Below are positions 1-5,727 of a DNA stretch of 15,421 nt, in pieces. The DNA lies in NCBI GenBank assembly GCA_002452695.1, contig DKFA01000040.1, positions 1 through 15,421 of the forward strand, in the 5' to 3' direction. A program made the position numbers and the translations under genes. Below the pieces are notes generated by a model. That model was not told where the DNA came from and made no database searches. It saw nothing but the letters and a program-made list of their open reading frames with translations. Source of the DNA: Dehalococcoidia bacterium UBA6808. GTDB taxonomy: Bacteria; Chloroflexota; Dehalococcoidia; GIF9; UBA5629. How positions within the stretch are numbered: the first letter of the stretch is position 1; the number at the start of each line of letters is the position of its first letter.

Positions 1-426
1 TTCCTCTCCAACACCGTCTGCCCCTGCGCCGGGGCGGACATCAACGGCCCAACGGCCAACGTGAACTCGGTCGGCAAGGTGATGGGAGGCAGGGACGCGG
101 CGGGTCAGGGCGACTGGGAAGGCTATCTCAACATGTTGCCCAACGGCGCCGGCCACACCATGACCTTCAGCCCCTCGCTGCTCAGGGACCCCGAGCAGAG
201 GGCCAAGTTTAAGGCCTTCCTGCGCAGCTACGCGGATAACGGCGGCAGCGCCCTGCAGGTCAGCGTAATCGACGCCGATATCCTGCGCGATGGCCAGAAG
301 AACCCTGATGCCTAACGCCATCTGCTGGTGCGTGTGAATGGCTATAATGCATATTTCACGGCCATCGGCCGTGAGTTGCAAAACGAAATCATCGCCCGCG
401 AAAGCCACGGCATGCGAAGCGTATGA
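1..426 (+). pseudogene. Glycyl radical enzyme (pyruvate formate-lyase family) C-terminus, interrupted by an in-frame TAA
   Basis: The frame is open from base 1 and begins inside the gene. It shows the family's late motifs: a GPTA segment (bases 43-54), then DILRDGQKNPDA, then in the same frame after the stop RHLLVRVNGYNAYF and a tail ending at TGA 424-426. RVNGY is the glycyl-radical loop; the Gly codon is 340-342. Between NPDA and RHLL sits TAA at 313-315, where family members usually have Tyr (TAC/TAT), so one base change explains it. As written, translation would stop 9 residues before the radical glycine and give an inactive enzyme. Family members cleave C-C, C-N, C-O or C-S bonds anaerobically. 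Too little remains to name the substrate class. The activating-enzyme stump follows directly. Alternatives are a sequencing error, or a functional read-through, which I consider unlikely. Confidence 0.78.
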
Positions 427-670
427 AGATAGAAGAGTCATCCGCACCACCGTCTTCTTCAAGGGCTGCCCGCTGAAATGCGATGGGTGCCATAAGCCTG
501 AAAGCATCCCTCTCAAGCCACAGATTCACTGGCTGGAGACGCGCTGCATAGGCTGCGGCCTGTGCGTGGAGGCCTGCACACCGGGGTCGATGAAAAAACA
601 TGACAGCACGCTGAAACGGGACCGGGAGCTGCGCAGTTACCTGCCCTTCCGGCGCTACAACAACTACTGA
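425..670 (+). pseudogene. Radical-SAM glycyl radical enzyme activase, stump lacking both ends
   Basis: The frame reads IRTTVFFKGCPLKCDGCHKPES, with the CX3CX2C cysteines that bind the SAM 4Fe-4S cluster. A ferredoxin-like cluster CIGCGLCVEAC follows. This is the N-terminal third of a glycyl radical enzyme activase. The usual DGPG before IRTTVF is replaced by DRRV. No start codon with a ribosome-binding site lies in this frame; the open frame upstream, from 338, is only the out-of-frame shadow of the enzyme gene. An ATG at 423 overlapping the enzyme's TGA (ATGA) is in a different frame and stops after 17 codons, which suggests a frameshift near the original start. The protein ends at TGA 668-670, roughly 80 residues instead of about 300, with no TIM-barrel core. 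It cannot be a working activase. Confidence 0.7.
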
Positions 671-682
671 CAGGGGGACAAG

Positions 683-747
683 GTGATTGATATACTGTGT
701 CCCGAATGTGATTGCATAATACCATCCGATACTTCACGCGCCCTGAG
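683..747 (+). pseudogene. 5' stump of a possible small zinc-ribbon protein, cut off at the copB end
   Basis: A GTG at 683 follows a good ribosome-binding site (AGGGGG at 672-677). It starts VIDILCPECDCIIPSD, a CPEC zinc-knuckle opening such as small zinc-ribbon (LysW-like) proteins have. Past about base 740 the frame runs antisense into the copB 3' end and stops at 851-853 without a second CxxC. I read it as the first ~20 codons of a gene whose remainder was lost when the copB segment came to lie here. The family assignment rests on a few residues only. Confidence 0.35.
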
Positions 748-2847
748 TTATTTTGATACCCGCAAAAGTCTTGCATTGATGGCTACAATAACCGTGCTGA
801 CAGACATGAATATCGCTCCGATGGCGGGTGTAAGAAGGATGCCTAACCCATAGAGTGCACCAGCCGCCAAAGGGATAGCAACGGCATTGTATCCGGTAGC
901 CCAGGCGAGATTCTGTACCATTTTATTGTAGGTTGCCTTTGCCAGACCTACAATTGCTACGGCATCTAAAGGATTGCTCCTCACGAGGATGATGTCTGCA
1001 GTCTCCACAGCTACGTCCGTTCCGGCGCCGATAGCAATACCGACATCGGCTTGAGCCAAGGCAGGAGCATCATTTACGCCGTCGCCCGTCATGGCAACCA
1101 GCAGGCCTCTTGACTGTATTTCTTTCACTTTTGCTGCCTTTTGGTCCGGTAAAACATCGGCGAAGTACTCATCAAGACCGATTTCCCCAGATACCCAGGC
1201 CGCTACCTGCTTATTATCGCCGGTAATCATCATGCATTTGATACCCATCTCTTTCAGCTTTGATATGGCTACCCTAGACTCAGGGCGAATGATGTCAGCG
1301 AGTGCGATTGCGCCGACCAGTTCACCGCCGACAATAACGAATATCACAGTTTTGCCTTGGGAAAAAGCCTTATCTATCCGTGCATCGGATACCTGGATAT
1401 TATTCTCCCGCAGATAACCAGGGCTGACTACCCTGACAATTCGCCCATTTACCATTGCCTCTGCTCCCTTACCCGGGATGGCTTTGAAATTTTCGACAGG
1501 AAACTTATCCACACTTGAAGCTGTGACTCCCCTGGCTATAGGGTGTTCTGAGAACACTTCCACAGATGAAGCATATTTGAGCAAGTCACTTTCAGATAAG
1601 CCTGGCTTCAATATAATTGTGTCGGTGACCCCGAACTTGCCCTCCGTCAGAGTGCCCGTCTTGTCGAACATAATAGCCTGGATATTTCGAGCCTGTTCAA
1701 AGGCACTCCTGTTCCTTATTAACAAGCCATTCCTGGCGGAGATAGCTGTAGACACTGCCACGACCAGTGGCACGGCCAATCCCAAGGCATGTGGGCAGCT
1801 TATTACCAGCACCGTCACCATACGCTCAAGAGAGAACTCAAAATCCATATTCATTATGGCCAACCAGATGAAGATGGTTATTGCCCCGACCGATAGGGCT
1901 ATTATGGTCAGCCATAGTGCGGCACGGTTGGCCACGTCCTGAGTCCGGGACTTGCTTTCCTGCGCTTCCTTCACAAGTTTGACCACCTGTGATAGATAAG
2001 AATCCTTTCCTACCTTCTGCACTTCTACTGTTAACGAACCATCGCCATTGATGGATGCTCCTATCACTTTCGACCCCGTTGACTTTGGAATGGGTGCGGA
2101 CTCGCCCGTAAGCATGGCTTCATTAACAGAACTCTCTCCATCAGACACAGTTCCATCGGCAGGGATTTTCTCCCCAGGTTTGATTATCACTTTGTCGCCA
2201 GGCAGAAGCTGTTCAATGGGAACTTCATTCACACTACCATCCGGCATCAACTTATGGGCAGAAGAGGGCATAAGCCGCGCCAATTCTTCCAACGCCCTGG
2301 AGGCACCCATGATAGATCGCATCTCAATCCAGTGACCAAGAAGCATAATATCCACCAGTGTGGCCAACTCCCAGAAGAACACCTCTCCTCTCAGGCCGAA
2401 GGCCACTGCGCTGCTGTAGGCATAGGCTACAGTGATGGCAAGGCCTATAAGGGTCATCATGCCGGGTTTCGCTGACCTGAGTTCATCAAACAGGCCTTTT
2501 AGAAAGGGATAACCACCATAGAAGAATACGACGGAAGACAGTGTCCAGAGTAGGTATATATCGCCGTTGAACCTAATGATATTTCCTAAGCCCAAGAATC
2601 CTTGTATTAAAGGCGATAGGAGAAGGATTGGTACAGTTATAATCAGGGATATCCAAAACCTTCTTCGGAAATCAGAAACCATTTGCTCGTTGTGTCTGCC
2701 ATGTACCGGTGGCTTACTTGATTGTGCCGGCATGTGCCTGGTGTGTGGGGACATATCCATTCCCTGATGGGTACCAGACATTTGAGACATCTGGTAATCC
2801 GCATGGCTCATACCCTGCATGTTTTCATGTGTGTGATCGTCTTTCAT
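748..2847 (-). CDS. copB: Copper-exporting P1B-type ATPase, CopB type
   Basis: An integral membrane heavy-metal P-type ATPase that pumps copper (Cu+ or Cu2+) out of the cytoplasm using ATP. The 699-residue protein opens with about 55 residues rich in His and Met, a metal-collecting tail, and has no CxxC heavy-metal domain. Next come TM helices, the actuator motif TGES (about residue 247), the intramembrane ion-binding CPH (about 351; CPH rather than CPC marks the CopB/P1B-3 group), the phosphorylation motif DKTGT (about 395), an HP motif (SEHPIARG), TGDN, GDGVNDAP, and two final helices. The start is ATG 2847 because GGAGGGG lies 8 nt upstream. An in-frame TTG at 2862 would place that site inside the gene. 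A damaged lipoprotein gene ends 47 nt upstream and probably shares the 3177-3204 promoter. The region is AT-richer than its surroundings, consistent with acquisition. Confidence 0.93.
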   Translation of the reverse strand: MKDDHTHENMQGMSHADYQMSQMSGTHQGMDMSPHTRHMPAQSSKPPVHGRHNEQMVSDFRRRFWISLIITVPILLLSPLIQGFLGLGNIIRFNGDIYLLWTLSSVVFFYGGYPFLKGLFDELRSAKPGMMTLIGLAITVAYAYSSAVAFGLRGEVFFWELATLVDIMLLGHWIEMRSIMGASRALEELARLMPSSAHKLMPDGSVNEVPIEQLLPGDKVIIKPGEKIPADGTVSDGESSVNEAMLTGESAPIPKSTGSKVIGASINGDGSLTVEVQKVGKDSYLSQVVKLVKEAQESKSRTQDVANRAALWLTIIALSVGAITIFIWLAIMNMDFEFSLERMVTVLVISCPHALGLAVPLVVAVSTAISARNGLLIRNRSAFEQARNIQAIMFDKTGTLTEGKFGVTDTIILKPGLSESDLLKYASSVEVFSEHPIARGVTASSVDKFPVENFKAIPGKGAEAMVNGRIVRVVSPGYLRENNIQVSDARIDKAFSQGKTVIFVIVGGELVGAIALADIIRPESRVAISKLKEMGIKCMMITGDNKQVAAWVSGEIGLDEYFADVLPDQKAAKVKEIQSRGLLVAMTGDGVNDAPALAQADVGIAIGAGTDVAVETADIILVRSNPLDAVAIVGLAKATYNKMVQNLAWATGYNAVAIPLAAGALYGLGILLTPAIGAIFMSVSTVIVAINARLLRVSK

Positions 2848-2893
2848 ATAAAGCCCCTCCAATCAACCAGAGTATCCGTATCGAACTACATGA

Positions 2894-3146
2894 TCAGTCA
2901 AGCTCTTTCTCTGTAATAAATGGGCCGTGCCAGAAATGGTACCATACCTGCCCGGTGTAACCGTTCACGCTAAGCATGCCATATATCTTCTAATACCTCT
3001 ATCTGTGTAATAGCCATAAAAGCGGTCGACTCCCTCGATTTTGGAGCCTGGCAAATAGCGATCAATGGTCGTGGAGCGCAGCCCAAGACAAATAGGGATG
3101 CCGTGAATACTAAAAGTAACGCCAAAATAAATCCGCTTTTCAACAT
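2894..3146 (-). pseudogene. Small lipoprotein of the copper module, split over three frames
   Basis: ATG 3146 opens MLKSGFILAL, a hydrophobic stretch and the lipobox VLGC (Cys 23), a clear lipoprotein signal. In that frame the product is 58 residues (stop at 2970-2972) with an unconvincing tail. From about 3069 another frame reads IDRYLPGSKIEGVDRFYGYY, and from 2989 the third frame reads KIYGMLSVNGYTGQVWYHFW and ends ITEKELD at a TGA (2894-2896). Both look much more like real protein. Joining the three gives one lipoprotein of about 83 residues. Each switch is in the same direction, equal to one lost base each time. So this is either a decaying gene or two sequencing errors. Its position between the 3177-3204 promoter and copB suggests a periplasmic or outer-surface helper in copper handling. 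I do not recognise the family. Confidence 0.6.
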
Positions 3147-3176
3147 ACCAAACCTGCATCAGCAAAGATTGATTTA

Positions 3177-3204
3177 ATTATAGCAAAAGTTAAAAGTGTG
3201 TCAG
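3177..3204 (-). promoter_or_regulatory. Sigma-70-type promoter for the lipoprotein-copB unit
   Basis: On the minus strand CTGACA (3204-3199), a 16-bp spacer and a perfect TATAAT (3182-3177). Transcription would start about 25 nt before the lipoprotein ATG. The surrounding region to 3317 is strongly AT-rich and separates this unit from the divergent SHOCT gene. I saw no clear copper-regulator operator. Confidence 0.6.
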
Positions 3205-3317
3205 AATCAAAAGCCATAATATTTAAAATTCACAGAATTTCACATTTATTTTCATAGTGGTTTCATATGCGCAGACTAATATATTTATGAGAAATAAACT
3301 GATAAAGGAGGAATATT

Positions 3318-3554
3318 ATGATGGGATATTGGTTCGGAGGAATGGGATGGTGGATGGCATTTGCCGCTATTTTTTGCGTCTTGTTCTGGGGTGGAATCAT
3401 CTGGCTGGTAGTTTGGGGAGTCAATAAAACCACCGGCCACAGGAATTCGGCTGCTGTGATTAACAGCCCCCTGGACATAGCTAAAGAACGCTACGCAAAA
3501 TCAGAAATCACAAAGGAACAATATGAGCAGATTAAAAAAGACCTGGCACAGTGA
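3318..3554 (+). CDS. Small SHOCT-domain membrane protein next to copB
   Basis: This 78-residue protein has a Gly/Met/Trp-rich N-terminus (MMGYWFGGMGWWMAF). One transmembrane helix spans about residues 13-35. A short polar linker leads to a C-terminal SHOCT domain (LDIAKERYAKSEITKEQYEQ), a short oligomerisation module. The start is firm: AAAGGAGG (3304-3311) lies 6 nt before the ATG. A second ATG follows directly. SHOCT membrane proteins are often encoded beside heavy-metal exporters, and this one is transcribed away from copB across a shared AT-rich intergenic region. A role in copper resistance or envelope stress is therefore inferred. No catalytic residues are visible. Confidence 0.85.
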   Translation: MMGYWFGGMGWWMAFAAIFCVLFWGGIIWLVVWGVNKTTGHRNSAAVINSPLDIAKERYAKSEITKEQYEQIKKDLAQ

Positions 3555-3665
3555 GCACAATCGCTTTCATAGGCAAGTCTTTAAAGCCTTACCTGTTAAT
3601 TTAACCTGCGTGTACCATCACATATAGCTGTGTTATTGCTCTTTATTGTTCACCGTTAAGTGTGC

Positions 3666-3694
3666 TGAGTTTGGGGATGCTATTACCAAACTCA
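3666..3694. repeat. Perfect 9-bp inverted repeat (hairpin) after the SHOCT gene
   Basis: TGAGTTTGG (3666-3674) and CCAAACTCA (3686-3694) are separated by 11 nt. The repeat lies about 110 nt past the SHOCT stop. No T-run follows on either strand, so it is not a standard intrinsic terminator. It may be a weak terminator, an mRNA-stabilising hairpin or a protein site. The rest of 3555-3818 holds no gene that I can support. Confidence 0.4.
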
Positions 3695-3767
3695 CGAGTA
3701 AAAAATAGGCTATTTTGGACTCGGTCAAATAACTCGAAGCTAGAGTTAGACAATAAGATCACCCTGA

Positions 3768-3791
3768 TGGTGGGGCATTGTGGATTTGAAC
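3768..3791 (-). other. Match to a tRNA 3' end (T-loop to CCA), possible old attachment-site relic
   Basis: On the minus strand the sequence runs from GTTCAAATCC, an exact T-loop consensus, through the lengths expected for the T-stem 3' side (5 nt) and acceptor 3' side (ATGCCCC, 7 nt), to ACCA. The spacing fits tRNA positions 53-76 exactly. The sequence before it (GGAAGAC on the minus strand) does not pair as a T-stem, and no D-arm, anticodon arm or GGGGCAT acceptor 5' half precedes it. So only the 3' end is present. This is what integrases that target tRNA genes leave behind, but it could also be chance or a rearrangement scar. Confidence 0.42.
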
Positions 3792-3818
3792 GTCTTCCGC
3801 CTTGCGCGAAAACAACGC

Positions 3819-4511
3819 CTATTGACTTGTATTCTTCTTAATAAACCCAACTATTGCATCGATCGTTTCTTCCACAGCTTCGATGTAGAAGCCGTGGCGC
3901 ATGCCCTTGAGCATCACCAGCTCGGCGCCCGGTATACATTTCGCCATCTTCTGGCTGTTCCCGCAAGGCACGATCCTATCCTCGCTGCCTGTGATCAGCA
4001 GGGTCGGGGAAGTGAGGGTTCCCAGTCCGTCCCAAGTATCCTCCCCGGCGATGGCCTCAGCCTGGTACCTGAAGGTGCGGGTGGGTATGGCATGATCCAC
4101 GGTCGCCCTGTGGTAGGACTGATAGACTTCAGGATGCCGCTTGATGAACTCTTCGCTGACCATGAAATGGAAGACTGCCATTGTGCGCTGTTCGGGCGTC
4201 ATGCTTTTTAAATACTCAAAATCAAATAAGAGCCTGACCCCGTCGGGCGGCGCGGGCACATGCTGCCTGCCGCAGGGTGTGGTGCAGCCCAGCACCAGGT
4301 TGCTCACCCGGTCCCGGTGGTTAAGGGCGAACCGCTGCGAGATCACACCTCCCATCGAAACCCCGAACACATTGGCCTTGCGGATGGCAAGAGCATCGAG
4401 CACCCCGGCAACGTCATCAGCCATCATGGGTATGGTTATGGGGGAATCTATTATACTGCCTCCCATGACCTCGTAGAATATGCTCATACCGCCAATTTCG
4501 ACTGAAGACAT
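3819..4511 (-). CDS. Alpha/beta-fold hydrolase lacking the oxyanion-hole segment
   Basis: A 230-residue cytoplasmic protein of the alpha/beta hydrolase superfamily. The nucleophile elbow GVSMGG places Ser52, the acid is Asp178 (GSEDRIVP), and the catalytic His is His206 (MRHGF), so the triad is present. After the first strand (IFYEVMGGS) the sequence jumps straight to ITIPMMADDVAGVLDAL. Relatives have about 40-45 residues between these: the HG oxyanion loop and the FDNRGxGxSD strand. The protein is correspondingly shorter than the usual 260-280. The frame is intact, so this looks like an in-frame deletion and activity is doubtful. The start ATG 4511 has GGAGGA about 5 nt upstream, and its own promoter lies at 4556-4583. 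Substrate unknown; esters, lactones or haloalkanes are all possible for the family. Confidence 0.85.
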   Translation of the reverse strand: MSSVEIGGMSIFYEVMGGSIIDSPITIPMMADDVAGVLDALAIRKANVFGVSMGGVISQRFALNHRDRVSNLVLGCTTPCGRQHVPAPPDGVRLLFDFEYLKSMTPEQRTMAVFHFMVSEEFIKRHPEVYQSYHRATVDHAIPTRTFRYQAEAIAGEDTWDGLGTLTSPTLLITGSEDRIVPCGNSQKMAKCIPGAELVMLKGMRHGFYIEAVEETIDAIVGFIKKNTSQ

Positions 4512-4555
4512 TTAATCCTCCGGCATTTGTTCCGAGCATCATCCGGCAACAACCG

Positions 4556-4583
4556 ATTATACATTTTGCGCGACCAAAATCAA
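4556..4583 (-). promoter_or_regulatory. Promoter of the alpha/beta hydrolase gene
   Basis: Minus strand: TTGATT (4583-4578), 16-bp spacer, perfect TATAAT (4561-4556). It lies 45 nt before the hydrolase ATG and only 12 bp from the -35 of the opposite promoter at 4596-4625. Confidence 0.55.
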
Positions 4584-4595
4584 ACAGACTGCAAT

Positions 4596-4625
4596 TTGGA
4601 AATCAGGCTCCCTGCAGCATATAAT
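4596..4625 (+). promoter_or_regulatory. Promoter of the CARDB lipoprotein gene, leaderless layout
   Basis: TTGGAA (4596-4601), 18-bp spacer, perfect TATAAT (4620-4625). The ATG at 4634 begins 9 nt after the -10, so transcription would start at or next to the start codon. No ribosome-binding site is visible between. Confidence 0.55.
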
Positions 4626-4633
4626 CGCTGTAT

Positions 4634-5659
4634 ATGCGGAAGACCATCGCCTCGCTGGTTATCGTAATCCTGGCCGGGCTGGCCCTGCCGGGGTGTTACC
4701 ATATCCCCATCGGTCCGCCGACACCGGTTGAACCTCCCAAACCAACGGTCCCGGCATCTGCAGCTTTTTCCTTCGGCTCCATCGATGTTTCACCTCTCCC
4801 CATCGCCACCAGTCAATCCTTCAACATCTACATGGAGATAGAGAATACGGGCAAGGCGGCGGGCGCCTACAAGGCGGACCTGCTGATCAACGGCGCATTG
4901 AACAGCAGCCAGGTGGTCATTCTCGGCCCGGGCGAGAAGAGGCAGGCCAGCTTCCAGACGTCGCTGTCAAGCGCGGGCAAATACGAGCTTAAGATCGGGC
5001 CGCAGTCCCGCAGCATCGAGATAGGCCAACCACGCGTCCCGGCCACGATCAAAATCAGCGGCGATAGGGTGGACGGCTTCGATCCGATCGTCGGCTCAAC
5101 TGCCTACGCGACAGAGGTCCATGATACCATTGAAGGTCACACAATCAGGCTGACGGCGCCTGCGGAGGGTTTCATTATCGATTCGATCAGGGTGCTGGGC
5201 TACCTCAAGAGTAGTACCCATGATTTCAATACCGATCCTATCTTCGGGCCGGGCATCTGGGTCTACGGGCCGGACATCGCGGCAGCCGAACCGATCAGCA
5301 CGCAGTTCACCGTGAACATTTACGATGCCAAACGCAACCGCCTGTACAGCGGCAACTTCAATAAGGATCTTTTCTCCTACTCTCCCGGATGGGTGGTGCT
5401 CAACATTACGCCAACAAGGTTGGCGGGGGATTTCCTGGTCGAAATCAAGACCTATAACCCGCCTAAGCTCGCTGCCACCGGCTGGGGCAACTGGGATCCC
5501 TGGCACAGGTATGTCGTGCACACCTGGTATTACCAGATCTGCATCGGCTATGAGAATTCAACTGAAGTCCAATCCTTCGTCTCCCAGGACGGCAGCCCCG
5601 TCCCCGAACGCTATCTCACCTATAACTGGCTGATCCAGGCCGCCGGCTACCGGCAGTAG
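4634..5659 (+). CDS. Lipoprotein with a CARDB-like domain
   Basis: A 341-residue exported lipoprotein. Residues 1-21 form a lipoprotein signal (MRKTIAS, hydrophobic core, lipobox LPGC with Cys21), followed by a Pro-rich linker. Residues about 48-132 match a CARDB-type beta-sandwich (cell-adhesion related, found in bacteria): FNIYMEIENTGKAAGAYKADL through LGPGEKRQASFQ to GKYELKIG. The remaining 200 residues are beta-rich and aromatic (WDPWHRYVVHTWYYQICIGY) with no motif that I recognise. The start is the only ATG giving an intact signal peptide. It has no ribosome-binding site, and the -10 element lies just before it, so a leaderless mRNA is likely. The gene is monocistronic, between a divergent hydrolase and recJ. 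It would be lipidated by the Lgt encoded downstream. A role in adhesion or ligand binding at the surface is inferred only. Confidence 0.85.
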   Translation: MRKTIASLVIVILAGLALPGCYHIPIGPPTPVEPPKPTVPASAAFSFGSIDVSPLPIATSQSFNIYMEIENTGKAAGAYKADLLINGALNSSQVVILGPGEKRQASFQTSLSSAGKYELKIGPQSRSIEIGQPRVPATIKISGDRVDGFDPIVGSTAYATEVHDTIEGHTIRLTAPAEGFIIDSIRVLGYLKSSTHDFNTDPIFGPGIWVYGPDIAAAEPISTQFTVNIYDAKRNRLYSGNFNKDLFSYSPGWVVLNITPTRLAGDFLVEIKTYNPPKLAATGWGNWDPWHRYVVHTWYYQICIGYENSTEVQSFVSQDGSPVPERYLTYNWLIQAAGYRQ

Positions 5660-5672
5660 TTCCGCCTGTTTA

Positions 5673-5702
5673 TTTACTTTACCCCTCCTTTTATGGTATA
5701 AA
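5673..5702 (+). promoter_or_regulatory. Putative recJ promoter with extended -10
   Basis: TTTACT (5673-5678), 18-bp spacer, TGG then TATAAA (5697-5702), an extended -10 form. It lies just past the lipoprotein stop and about 25 nt before the recJ start. Confidence 0.4.
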
Positions 5703-5727
5703 CTGCCTAAGAAAGTGTAGTTTAGTT

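Noticed and set aside
313..315. In-frame stop read as a recoded amino acid in the glycyl radical enzyme
   Set aside because: Selenocysteine uses TGA and pyrrolysine TAG; this is TAA. No recoding structure was apparent, and many other genes here end normally at TAA.
2848..2862. Five-residue longer copB start (TTG 2862)
   Set aside because: The GGAGGGG ribosome-binding site would then be inside the gene; ATG 2847 has ideal spacing.
3780..4211. 143-codon plus-strand open frame opposite the hydrolase
   Set aside because: It is antisense to a clear alpha/beta hydrolase, has no family features, and its start lies in the tRNA-like fragment.
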